Of a DNA stretch of 64,000 bases, positions 1-9,278 are shown piece by piece; the stretch's first letter is position 1; each line of letters starts with the position of its first letter. Location of the stretch: contig WHTZ01000028.1 of the NCBI GenBank assembly GCA_009377495.1, forward strand, positions 1 through 64,000, read 5' to 3'. This DNA comes from Luteitalea sp. (lineage in GTDB: Bacteria; Acidobacteriota; Vicinamibacteria; Vicinamibacterales; Vicinamibacteraceae). The position numbers were made by a program, and so were the translations under genes. Below the pieces are notes generated by a model. The model had not been told where the DNA came from and did no database searches. It worked only from the letters and a program-made list of their open reading frames with translations.

Positions 1-9
1 CCATGACTC

Positions 10-1410
10 TCAGCATCGACCCCAGTCCTGGCCTGATACAACGGCGGTCGCCGCGGGATCTATGGTGATTTCGTTCAGGCGTGGCAGCGTCGCCGGTCCG
101 ATAGCGATGAGAAGCCGCAAGGCGGCGAATGCCAGCCCCAACCCCAGCGCTCCGCCCAGCAGCCCCAGCACCAGACTCTCGAGCAGCAATTCGCGTGCAA
201 TGCGGCTCCATCCGGCGCCGAGCGCGGCACGGATCGCCAGCTCGTGCTGACGCCCTTCGGCCCGCACCAGCAGGAGATTCGCCACGTTTGCACATGCGAT
301 CAGCAGCACGATCCCAATCGTTCCCATCAACACCCACAGCACGTTACCGACATCACCCACCACGTCCTGTTTCAAGGGGCGCAGTGCCGGCGTGAGCCGG
401 AGGCTTTCGAAGAATTGACGGTCGATTCCAGGAAATGATGGCCATGTGTTCAGCCAGATCGGAATCATCCGCCCAACATCCGCGTTCGCTCGCGCCAGCG
501 TTACATCCGGCTCGAGCCGCGCGAAGCCCTGATAGTTGAACTGGCCCAAATTCAGATCGTCGCGCTCGAAACGGAAGGGCACGATGAGATCCGGCGCCGC
601 ATTCAGGAACCGGAACCCTTCCGGCATCACGCCGATGACCGTCCGCGGCCGTGAATCCACGGTCACGCGCCGTCCAATCACCGATGGGTTACCGCCGTGC
701 CGCCGTTGCCAGTAGCCGTAGGTGAGCATCACCGTCTCCGGCGATCCCGGCGTATGGTCCTCGTGCGAGAACCAGCGTCCCATCATCGGCTGCACGCCGA
801 GCGCCCGTAGCGTGCCATGGCTGACGTACAGGCTATCGACCTCTTCGGGTTCAGCGACTCCAGTCACGCTTTCTGTGCCGCTCGACCACACGCCTAATTC
901 CGCAAATGTCCGGTTCTCGTCGCGGTACGTATAGAGCAGCGCGGCCGACATCCCCACATCGCCCGGAACGTTCGCATTCACACCCGGCGCCGTGTGCTCC
1001 AAACTCACCAGCGACTCGGCGTTCGGGTAAGGCAGCGGCTTGATCAGCACGCCGTTGACGACGCTGAAGACGGCGGTGGTGGCACCAATGCCCAGCGCGA
1101 GCATGAGGCTGGAGACAATCGTGAACCCTGGCGCGCGCCGCAGCGCACGCACGCCGTGGCGGAGGTCGCGAAGGGAGTCTTCAACGAGGGCAGGGCGAAA
1201 CTGGTCGCGCGTGCTCTCCTTGAGACCTTCCATCGCACCAAACTTGATCAGTGCCTGCCGGCGCGCCTCGTCTGGCGCCATGCCGGCACGCAGGTTCTTC
1301 TCGCTCTGGCGATCGATGTGGAATCGAATCTCTTCGTCAAGCCCGCTCTCCAGCTCGTTACGCCGGCCCAGCGAACGGATCCAGCGCCAGCGCTCTTTCA
1401 TCCACCTCAT
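10..1410 (-). CDS. ADOP-family ABC permease (MacB/FtsX type), prematurely ended
   Basis: This is the N-terminal half of an acidobacterial duplicated orphan permease. A cytoplasmic helical N-terminus (LDEEIRFHID) is followed by a membrane segment (SSLMLALGIGATTAVFSVVN), a MacB-like periplasmic domain (about residues 110-350) and a FtsX block with membrane helices (LLIACANVANLLLVRAE). Family members are about 800 residues with a second FtsX block. This frame stops after 466 residues, and its last ten or so residues (SGQDWGRC) do not look like the family, so a frameshift or junction lies at the window edge. It starts at ATG 1410 and follows a damaged paralogue and a PadR gene on the same strand, the usual PadR-ADOP arrangement. 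The substrate is unknown. Intact downstream coding sequence could lie outside the window. Confidence 0.8.
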   Translation of the reverse strand: MRWMKERWRWIRSLGRRNELESGLDEEIRFHIDRQSEKNLRAGMAPDEARRQALIKFGAMEGLKESTRDQFRPALVEDSLRDLRHGVRALRRAPGFTIVSSLMLALGIGATTAVFSVVNGVLIKPLPYPNAESLVSLEHTAPGVNANVPGDVGMSAALLYTYRDENRTFAELGVWSSGTESVTGVAEPEEVDSLYVSHGTLRALGVQPMMGRWFSHEDHTPGSPETVMLTYGYWQRRHGGNPSVIGRRVTVDSRPRTVIGVMPEGFRFLNAAPDLIVPFRFERDDLNLGQFNYQGFARLEPDVTLARANADVGRMIPIWLNTWPSFPGIDRQFFESLRLTPALRPLKQDVVGDVGNVLWVLMGTIGIVLLIACANVANLLLVRAEGRQHELAIRAALGAGWSRIARELLLESLVLGLLGGALGLGLAFAALRLLIAIGPATLPRLNEITIDPAATAVVSGQDWGRC

Positions 1411-2107
1411 GATGCGTCCTCGCTATTCCAATCCCGACCTTCAGGTCGGGCGAGCTCGTCCATGGCTGCTTGGAGCGTCCCATCAAGGGCTGCTCGCCGA
1501 GCGCTCGAAGAGTGCCATAGCTCACATACAAGCTCTGGATCTCTTCCGGCTCGGTGCCTCCGGTGGCGCTTTCCGTGCCGGCTGACCAGACTCCCATTTG
1601 CTGAAATGAGCGATTCTCGTCGCGGTAGGTGAAGAGCTGCGCGGCCGACATTGACATGTCGCCGCCAGCGTTGCGCACGTCCTGTGCTGTGTGCCCCAGG
1701 CTAACCAGCTCCTCTGGCCTCGGGTAAGGCAGCGGTTTGACGAGCACGCCGTTGACCACGCTGAAGACCGCAGTGGTGGCGCCAATGCCGAGCGCGAGCA
1801 TGAGGCTGGAGATAATCGTGAACCCTGGCGCGCGCCGCAGCGCACGGATACCGTAACGGAAATCACGGACGGAGTCTTCGACTAGTGCTGAACGAAACTC
1901 ATCCCGCGTGCTCTCCTTGACGCGCTCCATACCGCCGAACTTGACACTCGCCTGACGACGGGCCTCGTCAAGGCTCATGCCCGCGCGAAGGTTCTTCTCG
2001 ATCTGCTGATCGATATGGAAGCGGATCTCTTCATCGAGGCCACTCTCCATCTCGTGGCGTCGCCCGATCGAACGGATCCGACGCCAGCGCTCCGTCATCC
2101 AGCTCAT
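1358..2107 (-). pseudogene. Second ADOP permease, truncated by an internal junction
   Basis: The first 210 or so residues are closely related to the neighbouring permease gene (same LDEEIRFHID, SSLMLALGIGATTAVFSVVN and PLPYP blocks). Similarity ends abruptly at the residues LMGR, near base 1470. The frame then runs through about 18 bp resembling the 3' end of a padR gene (GCTCCAAGCAGCCATGGA, compared with the end of the intact padR at about 2120-2140). It continues past a perfect palindrome (CCCGACCT-TC-AGGTCGGG) and into the start of the next permease. This is what a deletion between two tandem padR-ADOP units would leave. It starts at ATG 2107, 12 bp after padR, with an upstream GAGGAC. The product lacks the periplasmic domain and is unlikely to work. 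Confidence 0.75.
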
Positions 2108-2119
2108 GATGCGTCCTCG

Positions 2120-2458
2120 TTATTCCATGGTGGCTTGGAGCACCAGGTTGACGGCGCGAGACGTGCGGCGCCACTGGGCGAGCTCGTCGCTGAAGCGCCG
2201 TCGTCCCTCGCGCGTCAGCGAGTAATACCGCGCGCGGCGATTGTTCTCGGTGACCTTCCACTCCGATCGAATGAGTCCTTGACGTTCGAGCCGATAGAGG
2301 GCCGGATAGAGCGTGCCTTGCCCCAGTTGCAACACGCTCTCTGACCAATGCTCGATGCGCTCGGTAATGCCCCATCCGTGCATTGGCTCGAGCTGCAGCG
2401 CCTTGAGCACGAGCATGTCGAGCGTGCCTTGGAGAAGATCACCTTTCTCTTTACCCAC
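2120..2458 (-). CDS. PadR-family transcriptional regulator
   Basis: A 112-residue winged-helix regulator of the PadR family, a typical size. The motifs GTLDMLVLKAL, HGWGITERI and the wing GQGTLYPALYRLERQGLI are plain. In Acidobacteriota, PadR proteins of this kind directly precede ADOP permease genes, as here (12 bp gap), and are thought to control them. The start is GTG at 2458, preceded on this strand by AAAGGAA as ribosome binding site. A short inverted repeat overlaps that site, so autoregulation is possible. The ligand is unknown. Confidence 0.9.
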   Translation of the reverse strand: MGKEKGDLLQGTLDMLVLKALQLEPMHGWGITERIEHWSESVLQLGQGTLYPALYRLERQGLIRSEWKVTENNRRARYYSLTREGRRRFSDELAQWRRTSRAVNLVLQATME

Positions 2459-2462
2459 GTCG

Positions 2463-2484
2463 TTCCTTTCGATAGACGAAGGAA
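2463..2484. promoter_or_regulatory. Candidate PadR operator overlapping its ribosome binding site
   Basis: The arms TTCCTT (2463-2468) and AAGGAA (2479-2484) form an inverted repeat with a 10-bp centre, just upstream of the padR start and covering its Shine-Dalgarno sequence. It does not match the ATGT-N8-ACAT operator known for PadR itself, so this is a position-based guess. Confidence 0.25.
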
Positions 2485-2594
2485 GAATAGGCGCGGTTCC
2501 TTTCGACTGTCAAGAGAGCTGGGCGTCTCAGGGTGCACGACAGGCTGTGTGGAGACGTGTCTACCTGCGCGGACCAAACGACATTACATTTGCG

Positions 2595-2621
2595 TTTGGT
2601 AGTGCTATTCGCTATTATAAC
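2595..2621 (+). promoter_or_regulatory. Candidate promoter of the AAA/DUF4143 gene
   Basis: A locally AT-rich stretch holds TATAAC (2616-2621) five bases before the ATG at 2627, with a weak TTTGGT 15 bp upstream. If real, the transcript would be almost leaderless. No Shine-Dalgarno sequence is visible before this ATG. Confidence 0.25.
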
Positions 2622-2626
2622 GGCAT

Positions 2627-3787
2627 ATGGTACGGCGGAGATACTGGATCGAGCGCCTCACCAGGGCTTGGGCGCGGCGGTCGGTCCTCTGGCTCGCCGG
2701 TGTCCGCCGCGCCGGCAAAACGGTCCTGTGCCAGAGCCTTGACAACGTCGACTATTTCGACTGCGAGCTGCCCCACACCCGGCGACTCATAGAGGACCCC
2801 CAAGGGTTCCTCGAGGAGCTCCGCGGGCACCGTGTCATCCTGGATGAGGTGCATCGTTTGCCCAACCCATCCGAGCTCTTGAAGATTGCCGCGGATCACT
2901 TTCCAGAGACCCACGTCCTCGCGACTGGCTCCTCGACGCTCGAGGCGACCGCGAAGTTTCGAGATACCTTGACCGGCCGCAAGGAAACCGTCTGGCTGAC
3001 GCCGATGCTTCTGCCCGACCTCGAGGACTTCCGCCGCACGAACCTGGCACATCGGTTGCTGCGAGGGGGTCTGCCCCCGTTCTTCCTCGCCGACGAGCTC
3101 CCTGAACGGGATTTTCAGGAATGGATGGATGCCTACTGGGCGAAAGACATCCAGGAGCTGTTTCGTCTCGAGCGGCGGTCGTCGTTTCAGCGGTTCGCCG
3201 AGCTGCTGTTCGCCCAGAGCGGCGGCCTGTTCGAGGCGACGCGGTTCGTGGCGTCGTGCGAGGTCAGCCGCCAAACGATCACGAACTATCTGGGCGCGCT
3301 GGAGGCGACGTTCGTCGTCCATGTCGTACGTCCTTACAGCACCCACAAACCGACCGAGATCGTCGCGGCTCCCAAGGTGTACGCCTTCGACACCGGCTTT
3401 GTCTGCTACCACCGCGGGTGGGCCACGCTACGACCGGACGATATGGGGCTGCTGTGGGAGCATGTTGTCCTCAACGAGATCCAGGGGCGCTTGCAGCACA
3501 GGGCGCTACGCTACTGGCGTAATAAGCGAGGGGCCGAAGTGGACTTCGTGCTGCCTCGTCGTGGCCGGGGTGAGCCGATCGCCGTCGAGTGCAAGTGGGC
3601 GGCGGCGGCGTTCCACGAGAGCTCCCTTCTCGCCTTTCGGCGTCTCTATCCCAAGGGTGAGAGCTTCGTGGTCGCGCGGGACGTCGAGCAACCGTACGTG
3701 CGCACGTACGACGGGCTCCGGGTCAGGTTTGTCTCCCTGGAGGAGCTGGTCGAGCAACTCTCAGGAGAACCCCTGGCCGCGGTTTGA
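2627..3787 (+). CDS. AAA (AAA_14) ATPase with C-terminal DUF4143 domain
   Basis: A 386-residue protein of the AAA_14/DUF4143 family. It has Walker A GVRRAGKT (residues 25-32), Walker B-like VILDEVH and a sensor TGSSTL. The C-terminal DUF4143 part includes EHVVLNEI, YWRNKRGAEVDFVL and VECKW, which resemble the PD-(D/E)XK-like core of that domain. Such ATPases are widespread accessory genes of unknown role, sometimes proposed as stress or defence proteins. The gene stands alone between divergent padR and a convergent MBL hydrolase. The function is not known and the nuclease-like reading of the C-terminus is inference. Confidence 0.88.
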   Translation: MVRRRYWIERLTRAWARRSVLWLAGVRRAGKTVLCQSLDNVDYFDCELPHTRRLIEDPQGFLEELRGHRVILDEVHRLPNPSELLKIAADHFPETHVLATGSSTLEATAKFRDTLTGRKETVWLTPMLLPDLEDFRRTNLAHRLLRGGLPPFFLADELPERDFQEWMDAYWAKDIQELFRLERRSSFQRFAELLFAQSGGLFEATRFVASCEVSRQTITNYLGALEATFVVHVVRPYSTHKPTEIVAAPKVYAFDTGFVCYHRGWATLRPDDMGLLWEHVVLNEIQGRLQHRALRYWRNKRGAEVDFVLPRRGRGEPIAVECKWAAAAFHESSLLAFRRLYPKGESFVVARDVEQPYVRTYDGLRVRFVSLEELVEQLSGEPLAAV

Positions 3788-3822
3788 CTTGCGACCGATC
3801 GCACGGTTCCGTGAGGCTGCCG

Positions 3823-4614
3823 TCATCTCAGGAACCAAGACCCCGAGTCGTGGTGGGCGCGTCCGTCCTCCTCCAGCATCCGCAGATGGGCGAGGACGTT
3901 CTCGCGGGCAGCCGTCAGCATCTCTCCCTGAAGCGCGGGATAGAGACGGTCTGCGATCTCTTCAACCGTGCGCGCCGCTGCGGTCAGCGCCTCCACAACC
4001 TGGTCTTCCCGGAGCTGTCGATGAGCCAGGTACGCGCGAATGAGAGGCGCAGGGTGATCGACGGGATCCCCATGACCGGCGAGAATGCGGCGGGGCTGGA
4101 GGTTGAGAATCCGATGGAGCGATCGCAGATATTGGCGCAAATTTCCGCCGTTCGACACGGGAATCGTCACCGTGCCGCCGTTCATTACCAGATCGCCGCC
4201 AAAGAGTGTTCCGCTCCGGAGGTCGAACAAGCAGGCGTGATCGGGCGAGTGCCCCGGCGTGTGTAGCACGAGCAGTTGGCTGTCCCCGGCCGGAATGAAC
4301 TGTTTGTCCCGGAGCGGTGTCCAGGCGACACCGGTGGACGCGTCCTTGTCGGGCCACGGAATCTTTAGGGTGGTCGCGCCAGGCCAACGGGCGGCGACGG
4401 CAGGCGCGCCGGCAACGTGATCGCCGTGCGCGTGGGTGGCCGCAATGGTGGTCAAGGCTTCCGTGCCGAGCGCCTTTGCCACGCGGTCGACGTACTCAGC
4501 CGTCGCGCTTGCGGCGTCGACCAACAGCGGCGCGGCACCGTGGACAACGTACGAGTTCGTCGCACCGAGCGTCAGCGGCTCGGCGCTCTCCACCCGCACG
4601 AGGCTCCAGCGCAT
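3823..4614 (-). CDS. MBL-fold metallo-hydrolase (LACTB2-like)
   Basis: A 263-residue metallo-beta-lactamase-fold protein. The dinuclear metal signature THAHGDH is present, with further ligands in HTPGHSPDH and FGGD and a late GHGDP. The last 80 residues or so (LAHRQLREDQVVEALTAA and on) form the winged-helix-like tail seen in LACTB2-type members. The likely activity is hydrolysis of a thioester or phosphodiester, and the substrate cannot be told. It starts at ATG 4614 and stands alone, convergent with the AAA gene. A strong hairpin plus T-tract sits directly upstream on the same strand. Confidence 0.88.
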   Translation of the reverse strand: MRWSLVRVESAEPLTLGATNSYVVHGAAPLLVDAASATAEYVDRVAKALGTEALTTIAATHAHGDHVAGAPAVAARWPGATTLKIPWPDKDASTGVAWTPLRDKQFIPAGDSQLLVLHTPGHSPDHACLFDLRSGTLFGGDLVMNGGTVTIPVSNGGNLRQYLRSLHRILNLQPRRILAGHGDPVDHPAPLIRAYLAHRQLREDQVVEALTAAARTVEEIADRLYPALQGEMLTAARENVLAHLRMLEEDGRAHHDSGSWFLR

Positions 4615-4631
4615 CGTTCAGTGGCTTCAGG

Positions 4632-4670
4632 TACCCAAAAAAGAGGAAAGGCGCGGCGGGGTGCCGCGCC
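4632..4670 (-). terminator. Rho-independent terminator or attenuator
   Basis: The arms GGCGCGGC (4650-4657) and GCCGCGCC (4663-4670) form an 8-bp stem with a 5-nt loop. On the minus strand the stem is followed by CTTTCCTCTTTTTT. It could end leftward transcription from the deformylase/glutaredoxin genes. It lies only about 18 bp before the MBL start, so it might instead act as an attenuator for that gene. Confidence 0.5.
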
Positions 4671-4948
4671 CGGCAAATGAAAAGCTTGAGATTCCGGACC
4701 CTAGTAAAAGAAGGGTACGTATAAGAGAGGCAATAATGACCAGGTGGGTTTCACGTCAGAGGCTCAGCACCGAAATGCGTGGAGGTCACCACGCACCCGG
4801 CTTGCAGGACATCTGAAGCTAGCGCCCGGAATCCCAGTGCAGGGTAATTATGTGAAATCCTTCACAAGCTGTCAAGCCCTAAAACAGTCCCAGTGGATCT
4901 TCGCTATTTCTTCTCCCAAGCACCGCTCCCGGCGATGCGTCACACGCC
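4671..4948. other. Non-coding gap, lower GC
   Basis: Together with the hairpin just to the left, this is a gap of about 330 bp between the MBL gene and the glutaredoxin gene. It is AT-richer than the surroundings. I see no supported reading frame, RNA gene or clear promoter in it. Confidence 0.5.
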
Positions 4949-5158
4949 TCAGGTCCCTCCTGCAAAGCCAATCGTGACCTGGTCACCATCGACGACGACA
5001 GGGACACGCCGCTGGTCACCGGTGAGCTTCAGCATGCGCGCCAAGGCGGCGGAGTCTTTCTTGACGTTGACGTACTCGAAGGCGACACCGCGCTGTTGGT
5101 GATCGTCGATGGCGGCCTGTGTGTATGGGCAGGCGTCTTTTCCGTAGATGTAGACCAT
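4949..5158 (-). CDS. Small glutaredoxin-like thioredoxin-fold protein
   Basis: A 69-residue protein with a glutaredoxin fold pattern: VYIYGKDACPYTQAA holds the CPYT redox motif, VPVVVDG the cis-proline and GDQVTIGFAGGT the C-terminal glycine-rich end. The short length and the ending resemble the UXX-star glutaredoxin-like (seleno)protein group, with Cys rather than Sec as first active-site residue. That assignment is from memory of the family. It begins 4 bp after the deformylase stop, so the two are very likely cotranscribed. Confidence 0.8.
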   Translation of the reverse strand: MVYIYGKDACPYTQAAIDDHQQRGVAFEYVNVKKDSAALARMLKLTGDQRRVPVVVDGDQVTIGFAGGT

Positions 5159-5162
5159 TTCG

Positions 5163-5690
5163 CTACTCTTCCTCGCGCTCTGCGTGGTAGCGTCCGTACT
5201 CCTCGAGGTACGTCAGAGACCGGAAATCCTTGATCCGATCGAAGAACAAGGTGCCATCCAGGTGATCCGTCTCGTGCTGGACGACTCGCGCGGGAAAGTC
5301 AGACAGATCGAGCTCGAAGGGCTGACCCCGCCGATCGAGCGCTTTGACCACCACGTGCTTGAAGCGCGGCACCTTGCCACGGATATCGGGGATGCTGAGA
5401 CACCCTTCCCAACCGTCGACCGTCTCCTCGCCAACCGGGGTGATCACGGGGTTGATGAAGGGCACCACACGCATCTTCTCGTGACCGCTCTCCATGCCAG
5501 CAACAAACAGCCGCACGCCTTCGTGTACTTGTGGGCCCGCCAACCCAATGCCCTCGTACTCGATCATGGTGGCGATCATGTCGTCGATGAGCGTCTGGAA
5601 CATGGCGCTGCGAACTTCACCGACGTCGAGGGCCCGAGCGCGGGTGCGCAGTACGGGGTGTCCCATACGCGCGACTTTGAGGATAGACAT
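5163..5690 (-). CDS. def: Peptide deformylase
   Basis: Removes the N-formyl group from new proteins in the cytoplasm. It is 175 residues from ATG 5690, with all three family motifs: GIGLAGPQ (about 47-54, with Gly where most members have Ala), EGCLS (95-99) and the metal site HETDH (139-143). A TTG six bases upstream would add two residues. It is followed at 4 bp by the glutaredoxin-like gene. The upstream region is occupied by a 7-mer repeat element, so the promoter probably lies inside or beyond it. Unlike many genomes, fmt is not adjacent. Confidence 0.95.
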   Translation of the reverse strand: MSILKVARMGHPVLRTRARALDVGEVRSAMFQTLIDDMIATMIEYEGIGLAGPQVHEGVRLFVAGMESGHEKMRVVPFINPVITPVGEETVDGWEGCLSIPDIRGKVPRFKHVVVKALDRRGQPFELDLSDFPARVVQHETDHLDGTLFFDRIKDFRSLTYLEEYGRYHAEREEE

Positions 5691-5865
5691 TGACAAAGTA
5701 GGGGTCAGGGATCAGGGCTGTCTCAGGGGCTAGGTGCCAGTCCTTCAGGGATCAGGGCTGGTAGAAGCTTCTTCGAACAATACGCGCTGCTGAACGCGCC
5801 CCGTGAGGTAGTCCTGATCCCTTAAGCCCTGATCCCTACTGACCCCTGACACCTGACCCCTCCCT
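5691..5865. repeat. 7-mer repeat element, inverted pair
   Basis: GGGGTCAGGGATCAGGG units and a GGGCTGTCTCAGG core on the left face CCCTGATCCC and TGACCCCTGA units on the right. The middle segment GGCTGGTAGAAGCTTCTTCG also appears, inverted and with changes, near 24030 and 63210. No gene is present. Confidence 0.75.
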
Positions 5866-6936
<1,071 letters not shown>

Positions 6937-6993
6937 AGGTTGGTTCCTGAGGTGCGATTGTCCAGCACCCTCTCCACCGATCAAATCTTCATT

Positions 6994-8385
6994 CTATCCC
7001 ATCCCTAGGAGGCGTCGGACCGCCTCGGCTGCCCACCGCCCAGACAGGCACGCGCCCTCGATGGTTCCAGGCAAGCCCGTGTCCACCCAGTCGCCTGCCA
7101 GCACGAGATTGGGCACGGCCGTTGTCGTGGCAGGCCGGGCCGGCTGCCCCGGCGCGACCGAGAACGTCGCACGCGGCTCGCGCACGACCAGCGTGCGGCG
7201 AAGGGAAGCACGACGAACACTGGGCAGGGCAGCGCCAAGCTCCTCGATCGCGAGCGCCGCCAGCGTGTCGTTCGACTGCCGCAACGTTGCTGACGCGCCG
7301 CTGCCCACGAGCGTGACGTGTGAAGCATTCTCGCCAAGGACCGCACGCTTGTCGAAAGCCCACTGCAGGGCTCGACCCGGCAGGCCGACGAACGCACACG
7401 GTAGGACCTCACGATCGAACCAGAGATTCACCGAGACGATAGGAGACGCTGCAGTCTCCGCTGCCGCGTGACACACGGCCGCCATCGCTCCTGGCCCCCC
7501 ATTCTGGGTCTCGTCAATGAACAGCCGCGGCAGATCGAACCAGGGCACCGAGACAATCACCGCGTCGCCCTCGACGTAAGGACGGTGCCCTGGACGCCGC
7601 ACGTCGCGCACCTCCACGCCCACGATCCGGTCACCCGCGAGCCGCACGCGCGCAAGGTTATGCGTCCGGATCCGACCACCCGCCGCTTCGACGCGTCTGC
7701 GTGCGGGCTCGCCGTAGAGCGCCACAAGCGGCTTGGCGGGAATCCCGAGCGCGGCGTCGCGCGCGCTCGCGCCCATCATCCGGCCCAGCACGCGCACGAA
7801 GGGTAACGCGGAAGCCCGCGCCGGGTCCTCGTTGAGCGCTGCAAGCGCGAGCGGCTCCCACAGCATCGTGCACAGCTCGCCGTGCTGGCCGTGGCGTGCG
7901 AGCCACTGCGCAACGCTCTCACCTGGCCGCACCAGATCGTCGAGCGGTCGGGCCGTCCCCGCCCGAGCCCGGCGGAGCGCGCGACCGAGCCGAAGGGCCG
8001 AGAGTCGCGCGCGCCATCCGACGCCGTCCCACCGAACGACGCCACCCGCGAGGTTCAGGGGCGGCCGCCACGCTGGGCACCTCAGCACAGAGAGCTGCTG
8101 CTGGGCATCGACGAACGTCACCTCCAGCGCATGCTGCAGGTTGACGTCCCGCTCCGCCCCGATGGCGCGGAGAAAGGCGAACGTCTCATGGTAGCAGCCC
8201 ATGAGGACGTGCTGCCCGTTGTCCACCCACTCGCCCGTTCCGCGATCTCGAAACGACGAGGCGCGTCCACCGAGCTCGCCGCGTGCTTCGAGCACGTCCA
8301 CCTGCACCCCAGAGGAGGCAAGCGCCACGGCAGCGCTCAGGCCCGCAAAACCGCCGCCGATGACGATAACGTGAGGTGTTTTCAC
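6994..8385 (-). CDS. hpnE: Hydroxysqualene dehydroxylase (FAD-dependent)
   Basis: Third enzyme of the HpnCDE route to squalene; it reduces hydroxysqualene. It is 463 residues, with the N-terminal dinucleotide fold VIVIGGGFAGLSAAVALA, ELGGRASSF, and the C-terminal FAD-binding end VLAGDWVDTGLPGTIEGA typical of this amine-oxidase/desaturase branch. It starts at GTG 8385 (the protein begins MKTPHVIVIGGG), 18 bp after hpnD. hpnC, hpnD and hpnE are in order on the minus strand and surely form an operon. No squalene-hopene cyclase is in the window. Confidence 0.93.
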   Translation of the reverse strand: MKTPHVIVIGGGFAGLSAAVALASSGVQVDVLEARGELGGRASSFRDRGTGEWVDNGQHVLMGCYHETFAFLRAIGAERDVNLQHALEVTFVDAQQQLSVLRCPAWRPPLNLAGGVVRWDGVGWRARLSALRLGRALRRARAGTARPLDDLVRPGESVAQWLARHGQHGELCTMLWEPLALAALNEDPARASALPFVRVLGRMMGASARDAALGIPAKPLVALYGEPARRRVEAAGGRIRTHNLARVRLAGDRIVGVEVRDVRRPGHRPYVEGDAVIVSVPWFDLPRLFIDETQNGGPGAMAAVCHAAAETAASPIVSVNLWFDREVLPCAFVGLPGRALQWAFDKRAVLGENASHVTLVGSGASATLRQSNDTLAALAIEELGAALPSVRRASLRRTLVVREPRATFSVAPGQPARPATTTAVPNLVLAGDWVDTGLPGTIEGACLSGRWAAEAVRRLLGMG

Positions 8386-8395
8386 GAGGCCACCC

Positions 8396-8450
8396 TGATC
8401 CCTTCATCCCTGATCCCTCCTGGCCCCTGACCCCTGACCCCTGACCCCTA
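8396..8450. repeat. 7-mer repeat tract (TGACCCC units)
   Basis: At least three perfect TGACCCC units and degenerate GGATCAG copies. The tract covers the hpnD-hpnE junction and supplies the last residues of HpnD (GVRGQGSGARRDQG). Confidence 0.75.
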
Positions 8451-9252
8451 CCATGATCTGGACCCACGTGCGAAAGGCAATCAGGGCCCGTACGGGCCGC
8501 GGGAGCCGCACGCGCTCCGAGAACACGTCGAAGTTCCGCTGCTCGATACGCTCCAGGATCGCCACGTAGATGGCGCCCATGATCTCGGCAGCCGCGAGGC
8601 GTCGCGCGTCTTCACGGGGTAAGGCGGCCCGGGCGCGGGCGAAAAACTCGCGACAGCGTGCGGCTTGGTGCGCCAGGAGCGCGACAACCCGCGGTGTGAG
8701 GCGTCCGGCGCGCAGGTCCGATTCCTCAACGTTGTAGCCGCTGAGATCCTCGAGGGGAATGTACAGCCGTCCGCGCCGCAGGTCGCTCCCAACGTCACGC
8801 AGGATGTTTGTGAGCTGCAGTGCGAGGCCGAGCTCCACCGCGTACTGGCGTGCGGCAGGATTCTCGTACCCAAAGATCTCGAGGCAGATGAGACCAACAG
8901 CCGCCGCGACCCGGAGGCAGTACTCGCGCAGCTCGTCGAACGAGGCGTAGCGACGCGGGATGAGATCCATCGCAACACCGTCGATGAGATCCTCGAACGG
9001 CTGCCGCGGCAGATTGAATCGGGTAATCCAGGGCACGAGGGCGCGGCCCTGCGCCGTGTCTGGCGCCCTCGTCGAGAAGCAGCGGTCGAGCTCGGCCCGC
9101 CAGAATGCAAGCGCCTCGGCTCCATCCCTCTCTCCTGGCTCGTCCACCGCATCGTCGACCGCTCGGCAGAAGTCCCACACGGCGACGACGGCGCGCCGCC
9201 GGTCCGGCGACAGAACGAGGAAGGAGTAGTAGAAGTTGGTATCTCGTCCCAT
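8404..9252 (-). CDS. hpnD: Presqualene diphosphate synthase
   Basis: Condenses two farnesyl diphosphates to presqualene diphosphate. It shows the trans-isoprenyl synthase signatures FYYSFLVLSPDRRRAVVAV, the first aspartate-rich site RAVDDAVDE, and the second region LQLTNILRDVGSDLRRGRLY. The frame is open to 9567 but overlaps hpnC. I take ATG 9252 (MGRDTNFYYSF). An in-frame TTG at about 9261 with GAGGTGA upstream, or ATG 9291 inside the hpnC end, are alternatives. The final 14 residues are encoded by the repeat tract and have no family counterpart. Confidence 0.92.
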   Translation of the reverse strand: MGRDTNFYYSFLVLSPDRRRAVVAVWDFCRAVDDAVDEPGERDGAEALAFWRAELDRCFSTRAPDTAQGRALVPWITRFNLPRQPFEDLIDGVAMDLIPRRYASFDELREYCLRVAAAVGLICLEIFGYENPAARQYAVELGLALQLTNILRDVGSDLRRGRLYIPLEDLSGYNVEESDLRAGRLTPRVVALLAHQAARCREFFARARAALPREDARRLAAAEIMGAIYVAILERIEQRNFDVFSERVRLPRPVRALIAFRTWVQIMVGVRGQGSGARRDQG

Positions 9253-9278
9253 GGGTGTCAATGCAAGGACGTCACCTC

